Translations under genes and position numbers: made by a program | Origin: Piezodorus guildinii | Taxonomy: Eukaryota > Arthropoda > Insecta > Hemiptera > Pentatomidae | Direction: 5' to 3' | NCBI GenBank assembly: GCA_023052935.1 | Contig: CM041295.1 | Span: forward strand, 17,670,880-17,734,879 | DNA length: 64,000 nt | In this document: positions 43,261-54,689 of the stretch, piece after piece | Position numbering within the stretch: position 1 is the stretch's first letter | Layout of the letters: each line of letters starts with the position of its first letter | Notes under the pieces: generated by a model | What the model saw: only the letters and a program-made list of their open reading frames with translations | What the model was told of the DNA's origin: nothing | The model's database searches: none

Positions 43261-44577
43261 ATGAGATATTTTCATCAAGTTATGTCCTCAAAAGCTACAA
43301 GTAAAAGATCTAGATCTGCAGGTTCAAACTCGTCTCCTACGAAACAGAGACCTCGCCGTGAAAATAATAAAAAAATGATTCCACCAGCGACCGCTTCAGC
43401 TACCTCTTCAGGATCTGAACCACAGCCCAGCACATCATCACAAGGAATGACTGATGAATCGCCGTTCTTTACACCGAACCCATTTCAGATCCTCCAAAAT
43501 CAAAATGAAAAAGAATCCATGGAATCTTCTCCTATACCCAGGGAACCACAACCTCCACCAATTTTTGTTAAAAATATTAAAAAATTTCAACTACTTTGTG
43601 CGCATTTAAACAAATTAACCGATCCTAATAGTTATTCATGTATAAGTAGAACCAGTGATACTAAAATATCCCCGACTACCGCCGAAAGCTACAGAAAAAT
43701 AGTAAAATGTCTGAGTGAGACCAAAGCTGATTTTCATACCTATCAGTTGCGCCAGGAAAGAGCTTTAAGGGTTGTAATTAGAAACCTACACCCTTCGACA
43801 CCAGTGACAGCTATCAAAGAAGAACTGACGGAGATAGGCTATAAAGTGCGGCAAGTCACCAATGTCCTAAAAGATAAAATTCCAATGCCTCTATTCTTCG
43901 TGGACTTGGAACCATCAGCAGGAGTTGAAAAAGTTTACGACCTCAATAGATTGTACTATACTAGTGTAAGAGTTGAGAAACCTTACACTAAGAAAGAAAT
44001 AGTGCAGTGCCATAATTGTCAGGCATATGGTCATACGAGAACTTACTGCCACCACACACCACGCTGTGTGAAATGCGGTGAGCAACATAAATCAGAAGAA
44101 TGCACAAGATCAAGATCAACACCCGCTGTATGTGCTCTGTGCCTCGAGGACCACCCGGCTAACTACAAGGGATGTCAAATCTATAAGAACCTCAAAAGCA
44201 GATACCAAAAACCTCAGAATCAGGATGAAACAGCTGAGCCGATCAGAAGCAGAAGACAACCTTCAAAAACAATTGATTCCAATGTAACATTTGCCCATCT
44301 ACTTGGAGGTGGGAACCAGAACAAAGAGACCCTGCCGGAACAACGCATACTACAAAATCCTGAACCCATTCCACAACCACATATTCCTCAAAATTTAACC
44401 AACCATCAAAAACCTCGTCCGAATCAAATTTCTCATATTCCTCCTCCATCAAATGTCACAGACCTTACAAGTTTGATGACATCCTTCATCACTGAAATCA
44501 AATCCCTTGTTATGCCGCTAATATCACTACTTACTAATCTCGTATCAAATTTAATCCCATCCTTAAAAAATCCTTAA
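43261..44577 (+). CDS. Jockey ORF1, gag-like zinc-knuckle protein
   Basis: 438 residues from ATG 43261; an alternative start at 43282 (MSSKATSKR) is equally possible. The N-terminus is basic and S/P-rich. Residues about 176-245 form a PRE/C2HC-associated domain (RVVIRNLHPSTP, FFVDLEPS). Three zinc knuckles follow at about 246-300 (CHNCQAYGHTRTYC, CVKCGEQHKSEEC, CALCLEDHPANYKGC). The tail is rich in P, Q and N. In Jockey elements this protein binds element RNA and targets it in the nucleus. The stop TAA is followed immediately by the ORF2 ATG with no spacer (TAAATG). Confidence 0.92.
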   Translation: MRYFHQVMSSKATSKRSRSAGSNSSPTKQRPRRENNKKMIPPATASATSSGSEPQPSTSSQGMTDESPFFTPNPFQILQNQNEKESMESSPIPREPQPPPIFVKNIKKFQLLCAHLNKLTDPNSYSCISRTSDTKISPTTAESYRKIVKCLSETKADFHTYQLRQERALRVVIRNLHPSTPVTAIKEELTEIGYKVRQVTNVLKDKIPMPLFFVDLEPSAGVEKVYDLNRLYYTSVRVEKPYTKKEIVQCHNCQAYGHTRTYCHHTPRCVKCGEQHKSEECTRSRSTPAVCALCLEDHPANYKGCQIYKNLKSRYQKPQNQDETAEPIRSRRQPSKTIDSNVTFAHLLGGGNQNKETLPEQRILQNPEPIPQPHIPQNLTNHQKPRPNQISHIPPPSNVTDLTSLMTSFITEIKSLVMPLISLLTNLVSNLIPSLKNP

Positions 44578-47261
44578 ATGACTACACCTAACTCCTTATC
44601 CATTCTCCTTTGGAATGCGAATGGTGTTAGAAATCACACTGACGAACTTACAGCTTTATTGCAAGATAAAAACGTTGATGTAGCACTTATTACTGAAACT
44701 AGACTAACCACTAAACAGTACTTTAAAATACCTCAATACGTAACATACCGTACGGACCACCCAGACGGAAAAGCCCATGCCGGTACTGCTGTCATTGTGC
44801 ACCAGTCCCTCTCCCACCACATACTCCCACTCCCCTCCTATGATTTCCTACAATGCACCGCCATAGTAATCAAGACTTTTTCATTTCCGATCACCCTCGC
44901 ATCAGCGTACTGCCCTCCTAAACATTCCATTTCCAACATTCTATTCGAATCCTTCCTCAATTCCTTAGGAAACCACTTCATTCTGGGTGCAGACATGAAT
45001 GCTAAGAACCAACAATGGGGTTCCAGGTCCACGAATTGTCGTGGGCGGAATTTACAGTCTGCACTCAACTCTAGACGTTTCAACCTCCTGCCTCCTGATT
45101 CCCCTACCTACTGGCCAACTGATCCTAACCGTAATCCTGACATCCTTGACTTCTTCATCCACAGCGGATTAGGCTCCCTAAACATGTCGGTGACTCGCCT
45201 TGATGAACTGTCCTCTGACCATAGTCCATTGCTCCTTAAAGTATCCCTAATTCCTATTCCTAAATCCACCCCACCGTCATTTATCAGAGGACCAGTAAAT
45301 TGGGACCTTTTTCGCCAAATCCTGACCAGTGATATTGACCTCGGAGTGAAACTCAAAACTCCAGATGACCTTGACGATGCCGTAAACTCCTTCACCATCG
45401 CTATTCAACAAGCTGTTTGGACTGCCTCCTCTCCCAAGCACTCCCAGACAAGTCATAACCAAAATCATTTACCACAACACCTCATAGACCTCATCCGCAC
45501 CAAACGACGATCCAGATCCTTATGGCAACGCACCCGTCACCCCACAGATCGCCGCTCCTATAACGTTTATTGTAGACAATTAAAGAGGGAGCTGGCGACC
45601 TTCCGTTCCCAATCCTTTAGTTCCTTCCTGTCTTCTCTTTCAGCTTGTGACAATTCCCTATGGAATGTCACTAAGAAAATTCTAAAATCCCACCATATTT
45701 CCCATCCCCTCCGTCGTAGTAATGGCTCCTGGGCTGCGTCTGATGAAGACAAAGCCGAGGAACTTGCCAAATACATTTCCGAAGTCTTCACACCTCATCC
45801 AGAATCCCATCCAAACCACACTGCAGTAGTGGAAGAGTTCCTTCAGTCTCCAATCCCGCTTTCATTACCTCCTAAAGCAGTTAATCCCTCCGAGGTCAAA
45901 TATCTTCTCCGAAAACTTGCACTCCGTAAATCTCCTGGATACGATCTCCTCACTCCTCAGATTCTCAGACAGCTTCCATCTAAAGCCGTTATATTTCTTA
46001 CATATATTTACAACTCCATTCTACGCACTACTCATTTTCCTCTCTTATGGAAACATTCCACTATAATTCTCTTCCTAAAACCAGGTAAACCTCCTAACAC
46101 AACGACTTCATATAGACCTATCAGCCTACTCCCAATCCTTTCAAAATTTTTGAAAAAATCCTCCTCAAACGAATATTACCTTTATTAGAATCCCACACTA
46201 TTCCTTCCCATCAGTTTGGATTCCGTTCCCAACATTCAACCGTTCAGCAAGGGCTCCGAGTCGTTGACCATATTTCCTCTGCTCTTGAGAACAAGGAGTA
46301 CTGCTCGGGTGCATTTCTGGACATAACGCAAGCATTTGACCGGGTGTGGCACCCGGGATTACTCTTTAAGCTCAAAAACCATTTACCCCAATCCCTATAC
46401 CTAGTCCTCCGATCCTATCTATCAAACCGCTCCTTCCGAGTTCGCTGTGGTGCAGAATATTCCAATTATTATCCAGTCGAATCCGGTGTTCCTCAGGGCA
46501 GTGTCCTTGGTCCTTTCCTTTACAATATATACACGGCTGATATTCCTGTTTGCCCTAATACCTTCCTAGCAACGTACGCTGATGACACAGCTATCCTATC
46601 CTCTCACATAGATCCCGAAATTGCATCTATAGGCCTCCAAACGCACCTTTCTCAAATTGAAGACTGGTGTAACAACTGGAGAATCAAAGTTAATCAATCT
46701 AAATGCAAACATGTCACCTTTACCCTTCGAAGACAATCCTGCCCTCCAGTTCTCTTTAACTCCGTTCCGCTTCCTTTCTCCGACACAGTCCGGTATCTTG
46801 GCTTCCTTCTGGACAAAAGACTAACTTGGAACCCGCATACTAGACTTAAACGACAAGAACATAATCGACGATTTGGACAATTATACAGACTACTGAACAG
46901 AAATTCTAAATTATCTATCGAGAACAAACTGCTAATATACAAGACAGTACTGAAACCTATCTGGACCTACGGACTTGAACTGTGGGGGACAGCCAAATTT
47001 TCTAACATCAAACGCATTCAATCCTTCCAATCAAAAGTCCTCCGAACAATAGTTAATGCTCCTTATTATGTATCCAACCATACCTTACACCGCGACCTAA
47101 ATATTCCATTTATTTTAGACCTTATACCATTAAAATTCTCTAAATTCCATCAGAACCTTATCCATCACCCTAATCCCCTAGCTCAATCCTTATCCAGCTC
47201 CACACATCCTTACCATCCTCCTAGAAGGTTGAAACGGCAGTGGCCTCGAGACCTCTTGTAA
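44578..47261 (+). CDS. Jockey ORF2: endonuclease and reverse transcriptase (one frameshift)
   Basis: About 894 codons in two frames, 44578-46188 and about 46140-47261. The break is one base short in the A-run at 46144-46147; reading on in the second frame restores the conserved text. The endonuclease shows LLWNANGV, LITETRLT, GADMNAKNQQWGS and SSDHSPLL (residues 1 to about 225). The reverse transcriptase has SPGYDLLTPQIL, TSYRPISLLPILSK, HQFGFRSQHST, ITQAFDRVWH, GVPQGSVLGP and the catalytic YADD (46575-46586). The protein ends PPRRLKRQWPRDLL with no RNase H. It performs target-primed reverse transcription. The break could be a sequencing error in a homopolymer. Confidence 0.92.
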
Positions 47262-47513
47262 AATGTATATTGGAGTTCTAGCATTGGCTAGATTCTCCAC
47301 TCACGTGCTGTATGCTTGTGAATTGTATATAGGTATGAGTGATTTTTGTATAAATTTTATTGATTTTGTTTTGTATATATGTATATTGTATTATTATTAT
47401 ATAAATTTATTGTTTTGTATATATCGTGTGAATGTAGTATGAATGTTGTACTTCATCACTATTAAAAATGTCCTAAATTGGACAGATTGTAATATTGCTC
47501 AATAAAGAATTGT

Positions 47514-47543
<30 letters not shown>
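47262..47543 (+). other. 3' UTR and poly(A) tail of the Jockey LINE
   Basis: It shares tattggagttct and ctccactca with LINE-B. An aataaa (47500-47505) stands about 15 bases before the 27-30-base A tail. Confidence 0.8.
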
Positions 47544-47549
<6 letters not shown>

Positions 47550-47552
47550 ACA

Positions 47553-47960
47553 AAAATGACAAAACTAAAACCTTTGGCAACACCCCAAGAATATTCGTAT
47601 TCAAACGATCTTCTTTTGGGGCGTTACGGAGGATTATGAAGAATTACGGAGGATGAAAGGATAGATACTAGTGGGTTATAGTGGGAATGGAGTTTGTCAA
47701 GGAAGGTATAATTCCTTGTACCTGGTTCCAGTTAGATCAGCAGCATTTGGAACGTTAAGGACCTTATAGATGAGTTTATTCCAAACAACGTTGCAATCCA
47801 AAACCCTTAATATTTTACGAAGGATTTTGGATTGCAACAATTAGATAAATGAAGGATTTGATGGCTAGGTAGAGCCAAAAACCTCTACTTCGCAAATCCA
47901 TATCGGCCTGATGATAGTCATGTAAATGAGCCATTTACAATTAAGTGAAAGCATTGAGTG
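47553..47960 (-). mobile_element. LINE-D 3' fragment
   Basis: Minus-strand blocks cagcatttggaacgttaagg, gatgagtttattcc and aaggattttggattgcaa match the other LINE-D copies. It is damaged and contains a local duplication of the ggattttggattgcaa phrase. The full-length Jockey LINE inserted right beside it. Confidence 0.65.
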
Positions 47961-48772
47961 TTAGTCTTTAAAGTTACTTTTACTTAGTATTGATTTGGTT
48001 TTGTGTTTTATTTTATGTTGTTTTTTTTGTATTCCTGTGCTTTTGATTATTATATTTTTGTTTTATATATTTTTATCAATTTATACACATAGCAAAATAA
48101 AAAAAAATATTACTATAATAATTGCATTTCTAACTTAAATAATGAACCTATAAAGGCTATGAATAAAAATAAATAAATAAGATCTGTGAATGACTTGACC
48201 TAAGTGATCGACGTAATTGGAAATTATTTTATAATTTTCATTTTTTTCTAAAATGTGAACATTTTTGTAGTTCAAAGATTATTAGTAAATATTCTCACAG
48301 AATTTCAATAAATACGTCTGTACCATACCAAAATTATAGCTTAACCATTAATATCAAATCCATCTAAATCATTCGTTACTACGGGGAAAAAAATAGATAA
48401 AGAATTAGGCCTACAACGTTGTATTTTTGTTATTATTTGTGATTAAAAACAAAAAAATAAAACAACAGGAAGGATGCGGTACTGAAAGGATGTGTTCTTT
48501 GTGTATCAGGATTGAGATCAGTTGGATTTGGGTCTCCGTTTGCGGTTAACTTCTTAACCTTGGTCTGATTAAGAAGCTGATATACACCATAGGGTGAGAG
48601 AAAGTTAGTGGATCAACCTGGAATGGGGTTCATAAAAGTTTTCAATATGGGTCATCCTAACCAATAACCCAAATAACCTTTTCCCCCAACATAAAATGAA
48701 GACACGCAATATCAAAGGTATACTCAAAATTTTGGTTGAAGAGGACAAGTTTGTTGGAAATATGAGTTAGTA
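47961..48772. other. Unassigned AT-rich DNA
   Basis: No gene or repeat assigned. Confidence 0.55.
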
Positions 48773-49087
48773 TTGGGTTGTCCGGAAAGTAATACAGGGT
48801 TTTGGTTCAAAAATAAAAAAGATTGTTTTGTTTTTTTGCAGGGCGTATGCGGCAGAGTTTCATATCTATCCGCCAACAGTTTTTGTGACGTCACACGTAA
48901 GATATGTGTCCAGTATATTAATGCAACAAAACGGGGCTCCTTACGATTGTCCAGAGGTGGCTTCATTATAGCTAATTGTGCATTGCATTAGTTCCGTTTC
49001 AATAGGATTCGGCATTGATGGTTTCCTAAGGATTTAAGAAGCTGTAGTTAACCGAAACGAATGAGGACAACCAAGTAGCGGTAGTAA
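48773..49087. mobile_element. Possible mariner-type end (fourth family)
   Basis: TA followed by ttgggttgtccggaaagt (from 48773) has the form of a mariner terminal repeat. No matching opposite end and no transposase were found nearby, so it is a solo end or a truncated MITE. Confidence 0.4.
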
Positions 49088-49476
49088 CAATTGAAACGTT
49101 GATTTCCAAAAGGTACTAAAGGACATTTTTTTACGAAATTGATATTTTTACATATTTGTATTCTCATAATTTAGTTATATCTAAATCTTAAATTTGTGTG
49201 TATTTAATGAACACTCACGTCCTTTAATAACGTGATTTAGAAACTAATTTCTTAAGATACTTATTAAACATTTAGTTTCATTCCAAATCATAACAGAACA
49301 TTTCATTTCATAACTTCAATATGGTTTTATCAATATAGTAAAGAAATAATTCTAGATTTTAATGCGAAAGGAATTAAATTAGCTGGTTTAATAATATAGT
49401 AATGAGAGCTTTTCGCGCTTCCTGTAAAATTCCCCAGAATGGATATAGTACCTTTTGGAAATCAACGTCTCAATTG
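49088..49476. mobile_element. MITE with GAAACGTTGATTTCC ends
   Basis: The inverted repeats gaaacgttgatttccaaaag (49094 on) and cttttggaaatcaacgtctc (to 49470) are each flanked by caattg (49088-49093, 49471-49476). Directly after it a second left end (gagacgttgatttcc, 49477 on) begins, so two copies abut or share an end. Superfamily unknown. Confidence 0.7.
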
Positions 49477-49779
49477 AGACGTTGATTTCCAAAAATTACT
49501 AAAGTCAGTTTTTCGAAATTGATATATACTCCGTGGCTATGTTCTATATTAGGCCAATAAATTAAATAATAACTAGCAATCCCCTCTTGCATCGCACCCT
49601 TTGGGATAATGAGTTCATCGTAACGAAAAGTGCTCTTAGTAAGAAAATATTATCTTTCTTTTTATAAGGTTTTTTTTATTAATATATTTAATCATCGGCA
49701 ATAATTGGAAACCTAAATTGGTAAAAAAAATCAAAATTTATTTTTTGTAACAAAAAACGGTCCCTATTTTATTCGTTTT
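49477..49779. other. Second partial MITE end and unassigned DNA
   Basis: 49477-49530 repeats the left end of the preceding MITE; the rest is unassigned. Confidence 0.5.
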
Positions 49780-50076
49780 TTTGGTAATATATATAGCGCA
49801 TGAGCTCAAAAACAAATTTTAACAAATTTATTTTCCATGGAAGTCCTATTTAGTTCACAATGGTCAACATATGTTATCATGAAATATTCTAAAAATATAA
49901 ATAATTAATAACAATATTAGTTTATGGATTTATAACACCTTTGGTAGTAGTATGCTTGTATTATTTTTAAGAACTTGCGTAACGAATGGAAGAATACAAC
50001 TTGCAAGATCATGTGCGATGGTGGCAACATTTATATATATTCATAAGTTTATGGGTTTACCAAAACTTTACATTAA

Positions 50077-50113
<37 letters not shown>

Positions 50114-50735
50114 GTTTACCCCTAATTTGCCTTTGAAGGCTTACTGGTTTTCTCAGACTAGAGGTTGAGGGCGGGAGATAAATGATGAGAAAAAAGCCCC
50201 CCAGCACCGAGGCTCGAACTCGTAATTATTTGATTTCAAATTATGGTCCTGTGTGGTTGCTAGGCAAAGCGCGCTAACCCACTCGACAGTCCAGCCCCCT
50301 TTATATTAATTTGTACTTCTATTATATTGAAAAATATAACCGATACGATACTGTAGGTGGCAGCAGTGTATCGCCATAAACCCCCTTCATCACATTACAA
50401 ATAACCTATGTTCATAAATTTGTGGGTTTATAACAACTTTCTATTAAGTGGCACGACTTATTTTATTGCATGTTAACTTTTCTAAAATCTTGTGCTTTAC
50501 AACAAGATATAATACTTATATATTACTACTCATAATTTGGGAATATTTTTTTGATGACTTGATTACAGACGATTTAATTTTTCCTAAAAAAAAAAAAAAA
50601 GTTAATTGCGATATAGTTTACTTATAAACCGTCAGGAAAGAATGTCCTAAATTTTAATGAGTACCAAAATCCGTCGCGTGGTTTAGAAGGAGCTCGCGGG
50701 AACCAAGAATCGCGACATAATTTTATATAGAGAGA
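49780..50735 (-). repeat. Family Z/Y copy, reverse, interrupted by SINE-C
   Basis: On the minus strand 50735-50304 follows Z (gcgattcttggttcccgcga at 50716-50697, actcataattt-like, cacagattttag-like), and 49990-50060 follows Y (gcaagttgtattcttcc). The SINE lies between. The order agrees with 57260-57700. Confidence 0.6.
50082..50303 (-). mobile_element. SINE-C, Ser/Leu-tRNA-like head
   Basis: On the minus strand it begins gggggctggactgtcgag. Its A-box region gtcgagtgggttagcgcgc resembles Leu/Ser tRNA D-arms. The B box is gagttcgagcctcgg, then a body of about 100 bp and a poly(A) tail (T-run 50082-50109). No intact acceptor stem, so not a tRNA gene. This is the only copy in the window. Confidence 0.72.
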
Positions 50736-50859
50736 GATACTTAATTACTTTTGGCCCTCGAATGTGGCAGATTTTATTATTTATTCTGTATCAATAAAAA
50801 ATACAATAATTGAGGGTTTACATTGAATTCTTCTCCTTCCTGCGGTGGCCAGTTGTACC

Positions 50860-51400
50860 TTTTGATGACATAGGGCCCACTATGATTCTTCCATTTCTAA
50901 GACATCCGGCGGAAGATGTTGACAGACTGTAACTATCCCAACAAAGCCAGCTCCTAGAGCCGACCAACAGTGACAGTCTGCCCTGCCTCTCCACTTCCGC
51001 ACCCCTTTCCTAACAAATGGAGCACTTTCCCGCTTTTCTACACCCCCTTTGTGCCCTGGGGAAAGTTTTTCCTTTTCTTTTAATTTCCTTTACGCTCTGA
51101 AACTGGCGCTGACTCTCTTTCAGATATGCCGATAAGCCCCCTCCTATAATAGAGATGATTTCGAGGGCAGTGGAGCAGTTTTTACAATTAGCCGCACACA
51201 TGCTTCCATCGCTCGCTCTCACTGTTTTTAAACCATCAATTAGCTAATGGTGTTGTGCGACCGTTTGGCCCGGAACGAATTAATGAGTTGTTGAGGCTCA
51301 GCAGTGGCGACTAACAGTGTTAGGGGAAGTTCCGCGCTCAGCCGTTCAATGCTCCACCGTGTTTCACCTGGAGAGAATTGGATGTGACCCAAATAAAGAG
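50860..51400. other. GC-richer single-copy island
   Basis: No match to any repeat here, no long frame. Contains tcaattagctaatgg, an inverted pair of homeodomain-type TAAT cores. Candidate regulatory sequence; see findings. Confidence 0.45.
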
Positions 51401-51559
51401 CGTGCTTTGCCTATTTAAAATTTACGTTTTTGCTTTGAATACTAAAACTTCAATAGTGTGAATTCCTCCATTTCGAAAACAATTTTCATGACGATGTAAG
51501 CCGTTTTTTTATTTACTCTTTATTAAAATTTATAATTGCATTGATTAGAAACACAACCA

Positions 51560-52300
51560 GTCAACATGCCAAAAAGCAAATGACGAACCGGTCTTGTAGA
51601 GGTGCTACAAATTGGCAGCACTTTAATAAATATTATAAACCGAATGATCGCGCGGACATCTTCTTTTCAGACGCTTTGGTGGTTTATCAGGAATCGAAGA
51701 GGAAGCAAGGATTGAACCTAACGGGTTAAAGTGGGAATAAAATTGGTCAGGGAAGGAATAATATCTTGTTCGCGCTAAGCAAGCATAATATTAGGGGTGG
51801 GCATAATCGAATGATCGTCATAATCGGATGATCGGACTTCGATGATTTAAATAATCGAATGATTAATATGCTTTCTGAGAGGCAATATGCCAAAATTCCC
51901 GTCTCTATGATGGCTGAGCTGGCTGAGTCTAGGTGCAAATATAATTTATGTAATGAGCAAAAAAAAAACAGAAAAAAAAAGAAAAAAAAAAAAGGTCGTT
52001 CGATTATCCAAGCTCCTTGTATCTCTCGATTAACGTTAAATGATTCAGTTCGAATGATCATTCGTTTCTCCAAACCGATTAATCCGATAATAGATTAATT
52101 AAAATAATCGAATGATCCGATAATCGTCATTCGATTATGCCCACCCCTACAACATATGGAACTTTAAAGTCTTTATGGATGAACTTATTCATGGCAAAGT
52201 AAGGAGAATAGAGGATTTTAAGAAGGATTTTGGATTGCAAGAATTGGATACGAGAAGAATTCAATGGTTTAGTAGAACCCCAAAGTTTAGCTCCTAAACA
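51560..52300 (-). mobile_element. LINE-D 3' fragment split by a MITE
   Basis: 51580-51790 and 52150-52300 are consecutive in other LINE-D copies (…cgctttggtggtttatc…, …catatggaactttaaagtc…, …ggtttagtagaaccccaaag…). The MITE at 51792 accounts for the gap. Confidence 0.72.
51792..52149. mobile_element. hAT-type MITE
   Basis: The 358-bp element has ends TAGGGGTGGGCATAATCGAA and its inverse to 52149. The flanking octamers cataatat (51784-51791) and caacatat (52150-52157) match at six of eight positions; 8-bp duplications and TAGGGGTGGGC ends are typical of hAT elements. Several aatcgaatgatcg-like repeats lie in both arms. No transposase. Confidence 0.78.
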
Positions 52301-53189
52301 TCTCTCTAAGCCAAAGGGTGCAGGTGCAAAATAGGAAGACGGCGCGAAGATATTAATTTAGTTTATATATATATATATAATGCTATATTTGGCACCACAG
52401 GTGACACCTAATGTCACAGTATCATGAAGAAACGTTAAATATATAAACAAAAACATGATCTAATAAAGAATATTTATTTTTTGATAACGAAACCTCATTA
52501 AATTAACTGTAAAAAATAGGTCCAAATTATTAAATGGATTGACAAATTATAAATTTGACTGAAAAAAAAATATATGTAAGAGAAAGAATAATTATTTTTT
52601 TGGTGAAAATGAAACCTTTTGTCAGTTAGCAAACATAGTACGTAGTGGTTAATAGCGATATTAAAACATTAGTTCTTCGATGACTCTCGGGCTACTAGAT
52701 AACTTAGTAGCTAAATCAAGAAGAAGGTAGATATAAAAGAATTTGGCAGGTCAAAGATAAAACCCACATTCAACCAGTATGCCAAAGGTTTTTTAAGGAA
52801 GGAGCATTTTAGCGTATAAAAGGTAAATGAAAATCCTTTTCGAGAGAGGTCAAAGCAGGACAGTCCCTTCAACAAAGAGAAGAGAGCAAGTGGACGAAGC
52901 TAAAAAAACATTTAATCTGATGCCAGGAGACAAAACACCAGTAGCAAATAACCCTACGCCGCTACCAGCCCCAAATTTTCATTCCGACAACAAACGGTTT
53001 CAATTGCGTCACGTATTTTAGCAGCGACACAATTCCCTGATTACACGACTAAAACACATCTCTTTTTTTTGTTATATCCTACTTAAAATGCTACCGGCAT
53101 CGGAAATTTTCCGACGAACGGCATCAAGTTTAATTTTGAAGAACTAATAAACTAACACAGTATTGATATCGTAAGCATATAAAAAAAAA
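52301..53189. other. Unassigned AT-rich DNA
   Basis: Short (TA)n at 52364-52380. The 64-codon frame at 52827-53021 has no family features. Confidence 0.55.
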
Positions 53190-53540
53190 TCTGGTGCGGG
53201 CAACACACGACTTTCAATAATCTCGACTGTTAAAATCAATTTATGAGCTATTAAATACACTTTAAGTTGAAAAAAGTTATAGGTTAATTAAAATAAAATA
53301 CATTACTTTCGCTGGAAACATATGAGTTAAATTAAATAATATAAAAATATTGAATTGCTATGTATAATAATCATATCAATAATTAGTTTATGCCCTATTC
53401 GTCACTTTAAATTACTAGTCTCAACATGGAAATAATCTTATTAATGAGTAATAAGTAAGAGGAGAGACTAGATATAAAAAAGTCTGGCGAGCACAACACA
53501 TGACTTTCACTTACCTCCGTAGTTGGGGTTAGGGAATTGG
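53190..53540 (-). repeat. Two W 3' ends in reverse
   Basis: tctggtgcgggcaacacacg at 53199 and tctggcgagcacaacacatg at 53487 are both reverse W termini, about 290 bp apart, so two truncated W copies lie in the same orientation. Confidence 0.65.
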
Positions 53541-53672
53541 AATAGGTGATCAACCTCTTGGTTATTAGCACCGAGTTTATTTATATTAACAGATTTTTCG
53601 TAACAGGTTTTAAATAATAAAACACACAATTTTTTATTTATCTATTGTTTAAAAATTTATTTATTTATTCCA

Positions 53673-54600
53673 GGCTTTTGATCGAGTTTGGCATCCAGGC
53701 CTGCTATACAAACTTCGTCAATTCCTCTCTCCAGCGTACTTCCTTTTAATTCGTTCCTAGCTCACTGATAGAGCCTTTAAAGTTAACCATCCTTATTTAC
53801 TCAGTCCGCCGGTGTACCTCAAGGTAGTATCCTGGGTCAGATCCTTATACGGTATATACAGCTGATTAATCCTCCACGTCCCTCCTTGTTACGTCATGCC
53901 ACTGTCCTCACAACTTCAGTCCAATCGATCGAATCAACTGATAGACAATACCACTCCATATAGTGTTACTCTCGTGAAACTATGACACTGTACAGTACAC
54001 ATAATGACTCCCATACAGCTCTAACTTGGAATCCTCACACCAGACTGAAAAGACAAGAAACTGCTCGCAGATACCGATTGTTACAACACTTACTCGACAG
54101 ACGTTCAAAGCTTCCAATCTACTACAAAAAAACTAATTTATATAGCCATTATTAGACCTATTTGGACATATGGTATTGAGCTATGGGGACCAACCAAGCC
54201 ATCAAATTCCTCTCGCATCCAATCCTTGCAATCCAAAATCCTCCGAAAGATCCTAAATGCTCCGTATTTTATCACTAATAAAAGTATCCATAAGACCTGA
54301 ATATTCCGTTAGTTGCAGACTTAGCCAGAACTAGATATACCTCCTTTAATTCCAAACTGCCAGCCCACTCAAACCCGCTTGTCCGTATCCTCTCATCTCC
54401 ATCTATTCCTGATAATCCTCGGAAGCGCCTGAAAAGGCGGTGGCCACGAGACCTGCTAATGACATAAACATTGAAGTGCTACCGCTGGGTAGCTTCTTCA
54501 CAAGACAATTGCAATCAAGCCAATTGTTACTTTTTTTCACATTTACTTGTATTTTTTTCCCTACACAATTGTAAATATAAATTATTAATAAAAAAAAAAT
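53673..54600 (+). pseudogene. LINE-D ORF2, reverse transcriptase to 3' end
   Basis: It begins at AFDRVWHPGLLYKLRQF and keeps the collinear Jockey blocks, including IIRPIWTYGIELWGPTKPSNSSRIQSLQ (a little past 54150) and a PRRLKRRWPRDLL-type end near 54455. Many stops and frameshifts, and the YADD region is lost. A 3' UTR and an A-run at 54589-54599 finish it. It is the longest LINE-D copy in the window. Confidence 0.78.
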
Positions 54601-54689
54601 TATTCCAATTTTTATTATTTTATATTTTTTTTCTTTATTATTTTATTTTAATTTTTTTTTTTTCTTATAGTTCCTGGAGCAGGTGACAT

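Larger units (their letters stand above)
42714..47543 (+). mobile_element. Full-length Jockey LINE (LINE-C)
   Basis: 4.83 kb between two copies of aaatttaca (42705-42713 and 47544-47552). It contains a GC-richer 5' UTR (42714-43260), ORF1, ORF2, a 255-bp 3' UTR and a poly(A) tail. Absence of RNase H and the gag type place it in the Jockey clade. The only visible damage is one missing base in ORF2, so this is a young copy. Confidence 0.93.

Noticed and set aside
42837..43304. 155-codon frame before Jockey ORF1
   Set aside because: Lies in the 5' UTR; its second half is translated T-rich DNA and it has no motif.
44838..45791. Several minus-strand frames
   Set aside because: Antisense shadows of Jockey ORF2.
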